A stretch of DNA of 64,000 nt, taken from the NCBI RefSeq assembly GCF_004216535.1, contig NZ_SGWX01000001.1:1116001-1180000 (forward strand), given 5' to 3'. The notes below the pieces were generated by a model. That model was not told where the DNA came from and ran no database searches. It saw only the letters and a list, made by a program, of their open reading frames with translations. Below, one piece after another: positions 1 to 8,769 of this stretch (positions are counted from its first letter, which is position 1; each line of letters starts with the position of its first letter). The translations under genes and the position numbers were made by a program. Source of the DNA: Xylanimonas ulmi (GTDB lineage Bacteria > Actinomycetota > Actinomycetes > Actinomycetales > Cellulomonadaceae).

Positions 1-87
1 CAACCTGACAGCGCCCAGCCGAGGTGCGCGCTTGAGATCTGGTGCTGGTGTCCGCGCTGCTACGGGTGGGACTTGTTTGCGTAGTCG

Positions 88-771
88 TCACGCGCTTGCG
101 CCGGCGTCCGCCGTGCTGGACGCGCGCACGTATCTGACCAGGTAGGCCAACGCCGCGCCGTAGCCCGCCACGGCCACCGCCACGATGGCCTTGGCGCTGT
201 GCTCGCCGGCGTTGAGCGCGTCGTTGACGTGACCCAACACCGGCAGCGAGTACCAGACCCGCGCCCGCACCTGATAGTCGTGGACAGGGGCGTCGAGCAT
301 CGAGTTGTTGTCACCCTGGGTGACGAACACGGATCTGTCCTCACCCGTCGATGACGCATAGCTGCGCACCTCGCAAACTCGGTGCATGACGAGTGTGGCG
401 TCGTTGGGGTTGGGAGCGAAGAGGATCACATCCCCGACGCCCACGTGCGAGGTGTCGTTGACCTCGCGGATCTGGCCCGGGCTCAACGTCTCGAGCTCGT
501 GGGCGGACACGCTCAGCGGCATCGTCGGTCGAACGACCGCGAGCGACCCCACGGGCATGGCCGGCGCCATGGAGTTCGACAGCACCGTCAACGGCACCGC
601 GCCCGCCAGATGGGGGACCGCGATGGTCAACGCCGTGACCAGCAGGACGAGCAGGAGCGTCCCATAGGAGAGCCCACGCACCACCGCGCGCACCGCGCGC
701 ACCGGGTGCTCCTGCGTTCGTGCGTCTGCGCCTGTGCCTGTGCTAGTCGAGGCCTGGGCCTGAGTCGCCAT
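88..771 (-). CDS. SipW-like (archaeal/ER-type) signal peptidase I
   Basis: A 227-residue membrane signal peptidase that would cleave the exported proteins encoded just upstream. An N-terminal membrane segment (about residues 36-58) is followed by the SNSMAP box with catalytic Ser67. The second box is VMHRV with His130 where bacterial LepB has Lys, which marks the archaeal/ER/SipW type. A second hydrophobic segment lies near the C-terminus (about 197-219). The frame is open further upstream, but ATG at 771 has a good ribosome site (GGGAGGTGG) and matches the family start. The start lies 29 bp inside the end of the preceding gene, so the two are probably translationally coupled. Such peptidases are typically encoded beside TasA/camelysin-like substrates, as here. 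Confidence 0.85.
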   Translation of the reverse strand: MATQAQASTSTGTGADARTQEHPVRAVRAVVRGLSYGTLLLVLLVTALTIAVPHLAGAVPLTVLSNSMAPAMPVGSLAVVRPTMPLSVSAHELETLSPGQIREVNDTSHVGVGDVILFAPNPNDATLVMHRVCEVRSYASSTGEDRSVFVTQGDNNSMLDAPVHDYQVRARVWYSLPVLGHVNDALNAGEHSAKAIVAVAVAGYGAALAYLVRYVRASSTADAGASA

Positions 772-1930
772 CGACGTCCACCTCCCGCCTCGGCTCATCT
801 GCGGCCACATCTTGGCGATGCAGGAGCAGGTCATCACGGTCACCGTCGGCGTCACGGTGGAGGTCGCCTGGCGCAGTCCCAACGACGTCCACGCCAGCGG
901 GCTCCTCGACTGCTCCTGTCGATCGGGCGACGGCCTGGTCGTTGACCAGGACGCCGACGACATACGCGGCGAGGACGTTGTGCTGCTGTGGGTCCATCAG
1001 AGCGAGCGCGAACCAGCCGTCTCCTCCATCAACGACATGCTTGAAGAACTGCTCGGTGAAACGCCCGTTGACCGTGATCTTGTGGGTGTATTTCGGCTCG
1101 TCTTTCAACGGCGCCGTGCTGCCTTCGGCCTGGACGATCGACTTGGCGGGCAGAGACCGCGCCTCGTTGAAGGTCAGCGTCCATACGGGACGGCTCGCCC
1201 AGAAGTAGAACGGGTTGAGTGTGAACTCCCGTTCTTTGAGGCTCGTTGCTGACGTGTAGACCTCGCCGACGTAGACACAGGTGTCCCAAGGTCCCTTGAG
1301 GCCGTTGGAGACCTGCATCGTCGTGCCCGTGAGGTCCGCGCACTCGCGGGGGAGGAGGTCCTCATGCTCCGACGAGGCCCGGACCGTGACGTGGCCGAGG
1401 TCGAGCGCCCGCTCGTCGGTCCACGTGCGCCCTGAGTCGAGGCGGATGACCATTCCCGTCAGGTCGATGACGCCAGAGGTCTCCGTCGGCAGACTCTCGG
1501 ACACGTGGATCCGAAGGGCAATGGAGACCCTCTGGCCGCCGTCGTCCACTGCGACCGAGTGATCGCCGGTCACCGCGACGGACGCCAGACCCTTGAGGTC
1601 CGGCCCGACTACGGCGCCGACCATGTCAAGGGTCGGGCGCATCGTCGTCCCCGTGACCTTGACCGTCGTTGGGACCGTGACGGTCAGCTCGTCGCCCTGA
1701 CGCAGAGCATCCTGTGACGGGTCGAACGCGGCGCCTTGTCGGATCCAGGCCGGGCTGCCGACCTCGGCGATCCTCACATCGCCGGTGGAGACCGACCCCA
1801 ACGACACCGGGGAGGGAGATGACCAAGAGGCCCGCGCAGGCGTCGACGCGGTCACCAGCACAGCCGGCACGAGCAGTGCCGCCGCCCACGCGCGCAAGGC
1901 TGTGCGCGTCACGAGCATCCTCCTATCCAT
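743..1930 (-). CDS. Exported protein of the SipW cluster, function unknown
   Basis: A 395-residue secreted protein with a clear N-terminal signal (basic start, hydrophobic core about residues 12-27, cleavage near ARA-S at 32-35). The body is rich in beta-type alternation (VTVPTTVKVTG, SVAVTGDHSVAV, SIALRIHVSE), suggesting Ig-like or camelysin-like sandwich folds. I recognise no catalytic motif. It sits between a TasA-like gene and the signal peptidase and overlaps the latter by 29 bp. The last 45 or so residues are very polar and Asp/Arg-rich, and look less convincing than the rest. Likely a cell-surface or fibre-associated component; that role is inferred from context only. Confidence 0.65.
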   Translation of the reverse strand: MDRRMLVTRTALRAWAAALLVPAVLVTASTPARASWSSPSPVSLGSVSTGDVRIAEVGSPAWIRQGAAFDPSQDALRQGDELTVTVPTTVKVTGTTMRPTLDMVGAVVGPDLKGLASVAVTGDHSVAVDDGGQRVSIALRIHVSESLPTETSGVIDLTGMVIRLDSGRTWTDERALDLGHVTVRASSEHEDLLPRECADLTGTTMQVSNGLKGPWDTCVYVGEVYTSATSLKEREFTLNPFYFWASRPVWTLTFNEARSLPAKSIVQAEGSTAPLKDEPKYTHKITVNGRFTEQFFKHVVDGGDGWFALALMDPQQHNVLAAYVVGVLVNDQAVARSTGAVEEPAGVDVVGTAPGDLHRDADGDRDDLLLHRQDVAADEPRREVDVDGDSGPGLD

Positions 1931-1949
1931 GGTGGTTCAACGCGCATGT

Positions 1950-1990
1950 GACAGCCCCGCCGAGGACTGTTTGCTCGGTTCGGGGCTGTC
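1950..1990 (-). terminator. Intercistronic stem-loop after the TasA-like gene
   Basis: Perfect 10-bp arms GACAGCCCCG (1950-1959) and CGGGGCTGTC (1981-1990), with a smaller CCGAG/CTCGG stem nested inside. It lies between the TasA-like gene and the next gene of the operon. There is no U-tract, so it may act as an attenuator or mRNA-stabilising hairpin that keeps the first gene the most strongly expressed. Confidence 0.55.
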
Positions 1991-1999
1991 AGCCGCAGG

Positions 2000-2620
2000 T
2001 CAGGACTCAGTCTTCGAGGGAAGAGCCCCGTCGCGGCCGACCTGCTGGAGGTTCAGGACGATGTCCTCCGTCAGACGCACAGCGTTGGCGATGCCCTTGC
2101 CCTCGTTCGGCAGCTCACGTGAGAACGCGACAGTCACGGTCACGGCGACCTCATCGCCCGTGAACCCGGCTGCGCCGGAGATGACCCCGCGATCGTCTGC
2201 CCCGGTGACCGACGTCCTCACCGTCACGTAGTCCGCGATTTCGTTCTTGACAAGAGACTCACTGAACTTGTTCTGGACGTCGAGCCTGGCCCACAGGTCA
2301 GTGCCGGTGACCGTGATCTCCGCCGAGCCCGTCCACGTCAGGACGTCTCCAGGCGACGCCAAGAACTTGCCGATGTCATCAATCTCCTGGTTGACGGTGC
2401 CGTCAGCCTCGTCGGTGAGCGTCCATCCATTGCCGACGACATTGCTGATGGCCAGGTTGCCGGTGGCGAGAGAACCTCCCTGACTGGCGACTCTCCCCGT
2501 GTCGTTCCACAGGGCGAACGCCCCGAATCCCCCCATAAGGACCGCAGTGGCCGTAGCGGCGCAGATGGCGCCGCGCAACGCCAGACCCGAACGCCGATCG
2601 CTCTCAGTCTTGCTCATCAT
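2000..2620 (-). CDS. TasA/camelysin-like protein with alternate-type signal peptide
   Basis: A 206-residue exported protein (ATG at 2617 is an equally possible start). The N-terminus has a charged segment, a hydrophobic stretch (about residues 16-37) and the sequence FALWND, the hallmark of actinobacterial alternate-type signal peptides processed by SipW-like peptidases. The mature part begins with the GSLATGNLAIS pattern seen in TasA/camelysin relatives and continues as a beta-rich domain. It is the first gene of a three-gene operon (this gene, exported protein, signal peptidase). By family knowledge such proteins form surface fibres or matrix components; the role here is inferred. Confidence 0.75.
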   Translation of the reverse strand: MMSKTESDRRSGLALRGAICAATATAVLMGGFGAFALWNDTGRVASQGGSLATGNLAISNVVGNGWTLTDEADGTVNQEIDDIGKFLASPGDVLTWTGSAEITVTGTDLWARLDVQNKFSESLVKNEIADYVTVRTSVTGADDRGVISGAAGFTGDEVAVTVTVAFSRELPNEGKGIANAVRLTEDIVLNLQQVGRDGALPSKTES

Positions 2621-3084
2621 TCAGTCCGCCTTCATGTCTCGGTGGACAGCGGACCAAGAGATCCGCGCGCGCCCCGTCAACCCGGCATGGGGGAGGGATG
2701 CGAGTCCGGTCGGGGCGTGAGGCCGACTTCATGGTCAGCGAACGCTCAACAACGTCAAACAGTCCTGCCGCTTCTCTGGGTCAGAACGGTCGCGACTCTA
2801 CAAGGGCAGTTGTGACGAGGTCTCGCTGAGGTCACGTCGTTGGCGCACAGCGACCCAAAGTTCGGCGGATCCAGCCCCGGCGCGCGCGCCAGCGGCGAGG
2901 GCCGGCGTCGTCCTACTCGCCGTGGCGTCATCGGCCGTCTCGACCCTGACGCCCGGTACCAGGAGCCCCGAATCGGCGTCCGGGTGGACGGCGCGGCCGA
3001 GGGAGGCTGCGCAGGCAGTGTGTCCAGCCTGCCAGGTTGGGTCCTGCCGAACTCAATCCGGATTCCGCCTGACAGACGTCGTAT
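2621..3084. other. Non-coding stretch between SipW operon and relaxase remnant
   Basis: 464 bp without a convincing gene. It should contain the promoter of the leftward SipW operon. A rightward open frame crosses it, but it has no coding character until the relaxase-like sequence begins near 3085. Confidence 0.5.
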
Positions 3085-3884
3085 ATGGCTGATCTCGCTC
3101 CCCAGCCCGCAGACGTCAACGCCCGTACTGTGCTGTACGGGGTGCTGCGCAACACCGGGACCGAGTGTCCGCCCATCAGGCGATCGACGCCGAGGCCCAG
3201 CGGTGGGAGTCGGTGGCCCAACTCGCCGCGGAGTACGACGAAATCGCCGCAACCGCGCAACCCGGCCGCTGGGAGCAGGTCCTGCGCACCTCGGGCCTGA
3301 GCCAGCAGGAGGCCGACAGCGTGCTCTCCTCACCGGCGATGGGGCCATTGGCTGCGGCGGTGCGCCGCGCCGGGGCCCGCGGCCTGCGCGCCGAGGACCT
3401 CGTGCCCGACGACGTCGTGGCCGTCCTGGCGCACCGCGTCGAGGCGCGCACTACCCGCCACCGCGGCCGGGGCGGTGGCCAGGTCATCGCGGGGCTCCTC
3501 CCCGAAGCGCTGGGCGTCGACGCCCCGGAGATGGCCGAGGCGCTGCGGCGGCGCGGCGACCTGATCGAGGAGCGTGCGAGAGACCTGGCCGAGGCCGCCG
3601 TGGCGAGCCGTCCGCCCTGGACGCGGCCGTTCGGCCCGCCACCGGCCGACTGCGTCGAGCGGCGGCGGTGGCTGCCGCCCAGGCCGTCGTGGCCGCCTAC
3701 CGCGACCGGTACGCGACGGTCACCTCTGCCACCCCACTCGGCGCCAGGTCGGAGTCGGAGGCCCAGGCGCGTGACGCCGACCGAGCGGCGGCCGCGCTCG
3801 CCACACTCATCCAGCACGCGCCCGGCCGGCGGCCCTCCACGACAGGCGTCGCGCGCGGCGCCGGCCCAGAGCCTGGCCCGCTGA
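3085..3884 (+). pseudogene. MobF/TraA-type conjugative relaxase, C-terminal remnant with two frameshifts
   Basis: The conceptual protein can be followed through three frames. Frame 1 (3085 to about 3163) gives DVNARTVLYGVLRNTGTE. Frame 3 (3165 to about 3603) gives SAHQAIDAEAQRWESVAQLA and on to RDLAEAAVAS. Frame 2 (from about 3605) gives a continuation ending in AVVAAYRDRYATVTS and QARDADRAAAALATLIQHA. This helical pattern resembles the C-terminal region of actinobacterial MobF (TrwC/TraA) relaxases, which open conjugative transfer. The relaxase active site and helicase motifs are absent, so only a decayed tail survives. The exact end is uncertain. It fits the coupling-protein and ArdC-like genes a few kilobases away. 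Confidence 0.6.
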
Positions 3885-4015
3885 GGCGGGGGCCTGTGCT
3901 GCTGGCGGACAGGCGCGCGGCGTCGTCGCCGGTGAACGCGACCAGGCGCGGTGTGCCCGCCTCACCTTCCTCACGACGGGCCGCACGGGCCGGCCTCGGG
4001 ACAAGGAGGGCGACG

Positions 4016-4432
4016 ATGGTCGCGTTGGCAGTCATCGCGGGGATGTGGGTCGCGGCCTGGGCCGTGACGTGGGTGCGGGTCCTCTTGCGGGTCATCGGAC
4101 CAACGAACTGGCTCGACACGTACATCCACACCCGGCGTGGCATGAGGTGGGGCCTGGCCATCTGCTGGCCGGCCGCCGTCGCGTGCGCCATGGCCGGCCA
4201 CCTGATCGAGGTCAGCGGCACGCGCGGCGAGTACGCGACCTGGCAGATCCTGCTGTGGGCGCTGCTGTGGTACGACGCGCTCAAACTCGCGCGCATGGGC
4301 GTGGTGTCCGTCGTGCTGCTGATACGAGCACGGTTCCGCAAGTGGCATCAAGCCCGCGAGTGGCGCCAAGCCCGCTCGGCGCGCCGGGAGGCGGAGCGGC
4401 CGGGCGTCGAGGACGCACTTGGCGGCACGTAG
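4016..4432 (+). CDS. Small membrane protein of the conjugative region
   Basis: A 138-residue protein starting at an ATG preceded by AGGAGGG at ideal spacing. The frame runs open far upstream through the relaxase wreck, so the ribosome site decides the start. Two to three membrane segments are visible (about residues 2-24, 45-63, 75-105). A strongly basic C-terminal tail with KWHQAREWRQARSARREAE follows, probably cytoplasmic. I do not recognise a named family. Small proteins with this design occur next to relaxase genes in actinobacterial integrative elements, so a transfer-related role is plausible but unproven. Confidence 0.55.
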   Translation: MVALAVIAGMWVAAWAVTWVRVLLRVIGPTNWLDTYIHTRRGMRWGLAICWPAAVACAMAGHLIEVSGTRGEYATWQILLWALLWYDALKLARMGVVSVVLLIRARFRKWHQAREWRQARSARREAERPGVEDALGGT

Positions 4433-4544
4433 CGCGACCGGCATGGGGAGCGCGCAGACACGTCGGGCCGCGCTCCCGGAGCAGGTGGCTGACCGGGTTC
4501 ACGTGCTCAACGAAGCCGTCAGCGGCTTCTGACACCATCACCCC

Positions 4545-5162
4545 ATGAGTGCGCAGAGTCCAACTGGCGAGGTGCGGCGGGCGCTGCTCGCTCCAGAACG
4601 GGTGACGACGCGGGAGGAGGCGCTCGACCGTCCCTCGCCCGTACCGGCAGCGCCGGGCGTCTACGCCTGGTACTTCGACCGCGCGCCCGCGGGTGTGCCG
4701 TTGGCGGGGACGAGCGAGACCGAGTTCGGCCACCTTCTCTATGTGGGAATCTCCCCAAAAGGCGCCCCCGACCAACGGCAGCCCGCCGACACGAGTAGAC
4801 AGAGCCTCCGGACCCGAATCAGATATCACTTCCGCGGGAACGCCGCCGGCTCCACGTTGCGCCTCACGCTCGGATCGCTGCTCGCTGAGGAGATCGGCGT
4901 CGAGCTCCGGAGGGTCGGTTCGGGTGCGCGGTTCACGTTCGGCGTCGGCGAGGCAGCCATTTCGGATTGGATGGCGGAGCACGCCCGGGTGTGCTGGTTC
5001 GTCGACGACACGCCCTGGATCAGCGAGTCGAGACTCATCTCGGAACTGGTCCTGCCACTCAACCTCGACCAGAACCGGCACAGCGGCTTCCACACTGAGC
5101 TCTCGAAGGCCCGGCGCACGCAAAGAGATCAGGCTCGGGCACTGCCCATCGTGCCCCGCTAG
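4545..5162 (+). CDS. GIY-YIG nuclease-family protein
   Basis: A 205-residue protein whose N-terminal half has the signature PGVYAWYFDR (about residues 38-47) paired with HLLYVGISPK (about 63-72), the GIY...YIG pair of the family. A conserved-type arginine stretch SLRTRIRYHFRGN follows (about 88-100), then a C-terminal part with ESRLISELVLPLNLDQN. By family it would be a single-domain endonuclease of unknown target. The stop codon TAG at 5160-5162 coincides with the left edge of the IS630 insertion, yet the reading frame is unchanged by it. The gene is convergent with the XRE-like gene beyond the IS. Confidence 0.7.
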   Translation: MSAQSPTGEVRRALLAPERVTTREEALDRPSPVPAAPGVYAWYFDRAPAGVPLAGTSETEFGHLLYVGISPKGAPDQRQPADTSRQSLRTRIRYHFRGNAAGSTLRLTLGSLLAEEIGVELRRVGSGARFTFGVGEAAISDWMAEHARVCWFVDDTPWISESRLISELVLPLNLDQNRHSGFHTELSKARRTQRDQARALPIVPR

Positions 5163-6247
5163 TGGCCCGTCTCTGAAGTCTTCTGACGGTTGGCCTTCGT
5201 GAGGATCTCGTCGGCGGTCTTGGTCCAGATGAAGGGGTGGGAGCGGTCGTTCCATCCGTCGATGAAGGCGCGGATCTTCGCGTTGAGTTCCTTGACGGAC
5301 TTGAAGACGCCGCGGCGGATGGCCTGTCGTTCGACGATGCCGAACCAGACCTCGACCAGGTTCATCCAGGAGGCGTGCGTGGGCGTGAAGTGCACGGTGA
5401 CGCGCGGGTTGGCCTCCAGCCAGGCGCGCACCTCGGGGGTCTAGTGGGCGGCGTAGTTGTCCATCACCAGGTGCAGGTCCTGGTCGGGGTAGGCGCGGGC
5501 GACCTGGCGCAGGAACGCGAGGAACTCCTGGCGGCGGTGCCGCGGTTTGAGTGCGCCGGTCACCTTCCCGGTCGCGATGTCCAGCGCCGCGAACAGGGTC
5601 GTGGTGCCGTGGCGCACGTAGTCGTGCGAGCGGCGCTCAATCAACCCGGGCTGCATCGGCAAGATCGGCTGGGTGCGGTCCAACGGCTGGATCTGGCTTT
5701 TCTCGTCAACGCACAACACGACGGCGTTCTCGGGCGGGGCCAGGTAGAGGCCGACGACGTCGGTGACCTTCCCGACGAGCTCCGGGTCGGTGGAGAACCG
5801 GAACGACTCCGCCCGCCACGGCTGGACCCCGTACGAGCGCCACGCCCTGGCCACGGTCGCCGGGGACACCTTCAGCCGGGCGGCGAGCAGGCGCGAGGAC
5901 CAGTGCGTGACCCCGAGCCGCTTCGGCGGCGCGGTCAGCGTCGCCGTCACGATCGCCCGATGATCGATCCGCCGTGGCCGACCCGAACGAGGCGCATCAC
6001 CCAGCCCCGCGAGCCCCGACTCCTGGTACCGCTCACGCCACGTCAGCACCGTCGGGACCGACACTCCTACCATTGCAGCGATCCGCGAGTTCGCCACCCC
6101 CTCGCCCGCCAGAAGCACGATCTGGGCTCGCCGCACCAAACCCGCCGGCGCCGTCGTCGACCTCAACCACCGCTCCAACTCCGCCCTGTCACCAGCACGA
6201 AGAGTCAGGCCAGGAGCAGGTCGATTCGCCACACCCCATGGTCCCAA
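5159..6247 (-). pseudogene. IS630-family DDE transposase, interrupted by one in-frame amber codon
   Basis: The N-terminal part (from a TTG at 6247; a GTG at 6232 is another option) has a helix-turn-helix region (about residues 38-72), Asp181 in CVDEKSQ and Asp263 in VMDNYAAH. It then meets TAG at 5441-5443. Beyond it the same frame continues with TPEVRAWLEANPRV and MNLVEVWFG, which supplies the catalytic Glu, and ends at 5159. IS630 relatives usually have a Lys after DNYATH, so AAG to TAG is the simplest change. Without suppression the protein lacks the third catalytic residue and cannot transpose. Confidence 0.85.
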
Positions 6248-6284
6248 ACACGTACCATAAAGTCACTTACGACACGCGACACTA
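5160..6284. mobile_element. IS630-family insertion sequence, flanked by TA
   Basis: The element body is about 5162-6282 (1121 bp), flanked by TA dinucleotides at 5160-5161 and 6283-6284, the target duplication typical of IS630. Terminal inverted repeats read GTGGCCCGTCTCTGAAGT (left) and GTGTCGCGTGTCGTAAGT (right, complement), 13 of the first 18 positions matching. The single leftward transposase gene is interrupted by an amber codon. The target was the TA of a CTAG that served as stop codon for both flanking convergent genes. Confidence 0.85.
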
Positions 6285-6824
6285 GTCCGTGCTTGGAGTC
6301 CGTTCACGCTTGAACTGATCGACCGCCATTAGGTACTCCTCGTCCCGCTGCGCGATGAAACGGTGAGACGTGACAAGCAGGCAGACTGCCCCTGCGATCA
6401 TGCATAGGCCCGACAAGATGAAGAGGGCCGTGGAGTCGCGATCCGAGGGACCCCAAGAGTCGACAGCGGCTACGGCGGCGATCGTGCCTAAGACGAGGCC
6501 GGCGAGCGTCAGTATCCATCCTGCGGCCAGAGTTTCTGCCGCGCGCCCAACCGCTCGTGGCCAGTAGGGCGACGGTGATGGAGCCTCCCCTCGGCGGGCA
6601 GTTCCTTGCGGTCGAGGCGCTGCGCCGGACTCCGCGTTCGGCCAGAGCTCCTCCGCTCCTACGCCGAGTAGACGCGCTGCGGCGCCGCGGTTGCCTGGCG
6701 ACGGCGTCACGTTGGCTGAGATCCAGAGCACGACGGCCTGCGGAGCAGCTCCGATCAGGCGCGCGAACTCATCCACCGTGAGCCCCGTGCTCGCGATTGC
6801 CGCTCTCAGTCGATCGTTCGTCAT
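6282..6824 (-). CDS. XRE-like DNA-binding domain fused to membrane segments
   Basis: A 180-residue protein starting at ATG 6824 behind GGGAGGC. The open frame upstream is not coding. Residues 1-60 (RLRAAIASTGLTVDEFARLI, APQAVVLWISANVTPSPGNR, AARLLGV) look like an XRE/Cro helix-turn-helix of the kind found in phage and element regulators. A proline-rich linker and two hydrophobic segments (about 107-127 and 136-158) follow, so the DNA-binding part would be tethered to the membrane. Its TAG stop uses the TA duplicated by the IS630 insertion and was preserved by it. Confidence 0.6.
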   Translation of the reverse strand: MTNDRLRAAIASTGLTVDEFARLIGAAPQAVVLWISANVTPSPGNRGAAARLLGVGAEELWPNAESGAAPRPQGTARRGEAPSPSPYWPRAVGRAAETLAAGWILTLAGLVLGTIAAVAAVDSWGPSDRDSTALFILSGLCMIAGAVCLLVTSHRFIAQRDEEYLMAVDQFKRERTPSTD

Positions 6825-6921
6825 GCCGCCTCCCAGCAGTTCAGGTCCCGCCCAGATCGTAGGGATCGGGACCCGCCCCGAACGTGAGATGCGGCATTTG
6901 TGACCGGGTGAAACCCACTTC

Positions 6922-8769
6922 TCAGAGTCCACCGATACTGTCACCTGTGCCGCGGCGTCGGTATCCAGTCGAACCGACCGAGTTCGCGCGTGTTTCCGCC
7001 GTAGGCATGAGTTCCGCCTCGGTCGACTCGCGTGAGCAACGGAGGCTCGCGGCATCCGCTCGCCGAGTCCATGCCCTCAGGTCGGTGATCATCACCGGCG
7101 CCGAGCGAAGCAGTGCCACCGCCGTCCCGAACGGCAGCGTCCGCAGCGCCTCGGGCGGCATGATCGGAACCCGCCGTGTCGATCGCTGCGTCGACCGCAG
7201 CCCGTCGGCCCCTACGGACACGGAGTCGGTGACCTCGTCGCGTTCGCCGATGAGTGCCGACACGTCCTGGAGATCCTTCGCGACCGACCCACCCCCGAGA
7301 AGCACCTTGACGATCGAGGAGTCCCAGATCGTTCCGGCGTCGTCGATGCCCCACTTGGAGCGGGCCTGCGACATCGACTGCAGCACGGGCATGGTCGTGA
7401 TGCCGGACCCTCCGCCGTCGGACATGAGCTGCGGCAGGGACGGAAGCGGCGCGAGGTTGCCGATCTCGTCGAGCGCGAGCAGCAGCGGTGGATCGAGGCG
7501 CTGCTTCGGCAGCGTCGACGCGGTGCGGCGGGCGACCTCGACCAGATCCTCGATGAAGGCCGCGACGAGCGGCCCGGCGCCTGCGGCGCCGCCCGCGGTG
7601 CCGAGCAGGTACAGCGTGCCCCGCTGGGCGATGAACGCGGCGGGGTCGAAGTCCTCGCCGGGGCGGGGTGTGACCGCGTCCATGACCTGCGGGTCGGCGA
7701 GGCAGTCGAGGGCGAGGGAGACCCCCATCCACACGGAGTCGCGGGTGCGGGGGTCGGCGTGGATCTCGGTGGACAGGGCGTCTGCCCAGCCAGGTGCGGC
7801 GTCGCGGTGGGACGCGAGAATCTGGACGGCGGCCTCCGCGGCAGCGGGGGAGAGGGACCAGTCGTAGAGGTCTCGGGCTCCGAGCCCGGCGAGGGCGGCG
7901 GCGTGGAGCATCCCTTGCAGGGTGGTCTTCGTCTTCTTCTCCCAGAACCCGCCCGAGTCGGTCCCGCCGCCCTTCTGCAGCCCGGTCGACGCGGCGAACC
8001 CGTGCGCCCGGGCCATCGCGGTCTGCGCGCGTTCGCAGCCACGGACCGGCGACCACCGCATCGCCGACGTGATCCCGCCGGCGAGGCCCTGCGGGTCGAA
8101 GACGGCGACAGGGCCGACGCGCTCGCGCGCCGCGATGGTGATGGCGAGGTTGTCGGGGCGGGTCGAGGTGGTGACGACGGCGCCGGGGGCGTCGAGGATC
8201 GCGTTGATGACGAGGTGGAGGCCCTTGCCGGAGCGGGGTGGGCCGAGCACAAGGGTGGAGTCCTCGACGGAGGTCCAGATCTCGTGGCCGCGGCAGGTGC
8301 CGAGCAGGTAGCCGAGGTCGGTCGCCTTCGCGTGCTGGAGGGAAGGGCGCAGGTCTCGCGCCCGTTTGAGGAGCTGCCGCTTCGATGCGGCCTTGCGCAC
8401 GTCGGCGGCGGTCGCGGTCCCGGGCTGGTGGTGTGGGTCGCGGTGGGTCGTGCTGGCCTGCTCGTGGAGCAGCCGCCATGCGCCCCAGGCTACGCCGGCG
8501 GCCGCGAGAAGGAGGGCGACGACGATGGCCCAGTACGTGACGGCGCTCAGTGAGGGCGTGCCGAACGCCGCTCCCGGTCGCCCCGGTTGGCGGACGACGT
8601 CGATGGCCGCTTCCAGGCCGCCCGACGGCGAGGGCGCCCCGCTGAGGTGTGCGGCCATCGAGGCGGCACCGCGGAGCAGCCCCGCGAGCGCGACGGCGCC
8701 GACGAGGAGTCTGAGGCCGAGGTTGAGCAGGAGGTCGTTGCCGCCTGCGGTCGTGCGTGGGCCGGTCAT
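6922..8769 (-). CDS. TraG/VirD4-like type IV coupling protein
   Basis: A 615-residue ATPase that would link the relaxosome to a mating channel. Two N-terminal membrane segments (about residues 14-33 and 76-97) precede the nucleotide-binding domain. Walker A is GPPRSGKG at 176-183 and Walker B is LLLALDEIG at 429-437. DPQGLAGG and FDPAAFI also occur where VirD4-type proteins have them. ATG at 8769 overlaps the stop of the preceding gene (ATGA). It is the last gene of a three-gene leftward operon. With the relaxase wreck it identifies this region as a degraded integrative conjugative element; no mating-pore genes are in the window. Confidence 0.8.
   Translation of the reverse strand: MTGPRTTAGGNDLLLNLGLRLLVGAVALAGLLRGAASMAAHLSGAPSPSGGLEAAIDVVRQPGRPGAAFGTPSLSAVTYWAIVVALLLAAAGVAWGAWRLLHEQASTTHRDPHHQPGTATAADVRKAASKRQLLKRARDLRPSLQHAKATDLGYLLGTCRGHEIWTSVEDSTLVLGPPRSGKGLHLVINAILDAPGAVVTTSTRPDNLAITIAARERVGPVAVFDPQGLAGGITSAMRWSPVRGCERAQTAMARAHGFAASTGLQKGGGTDSGGFWEKKTKTTLQGMLHAAALAGLGARDLYDWSLSPAAAEAAVQILASHRDAAPGWADALSTEIHADPRTRDSVWMGVSLALDCLADPQVMDAVTPRPGEDFDPAAFIAQRGTLYLLGTAGGAAGAGPLVAAFIEDLVEVARRTASTLPKQRLDPPLLLALDEIGNLAPLPSLPQLMSDGGGSGITTMPVLQSMSQARSKWGIDDAGTIWDSSIVKVLLGGGSVAKDLQDVSALIGERDEVTDSVSVGADGLRSTQRSTRRVPIMPPEALRTLPFGTAVALLRSAPVMITDLRAWTRRADAASLRCSRESTEAELMPTAETRANSVGSTGYRRRGTGDSIGGL

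Noticed and set aside
743-960. Possible frameshift near the end of the exported protein, since another frame reads LRQATSTVTPTVTVMTCSCIA
   Set aside because: The alternative frame has no stop and would run straight into the signal peptidase gene. Base use does not decide between the frames, so I kept the unshifted reading.
2840-4432. Single 530-residue rightward frame
   Set aside because: Only parts of it are coding: relaxase debris after about 3605 and a separate membrane protein from 4016 with its own ribosome site. The first 250 residues have no coding character.
5429-5443. Programmed frameshift or read-through to make the IS630 transposase
   Set aside because: There is no slippery run at the stop and the frame is unchanged across it; a point nonsense mutation is simpler.
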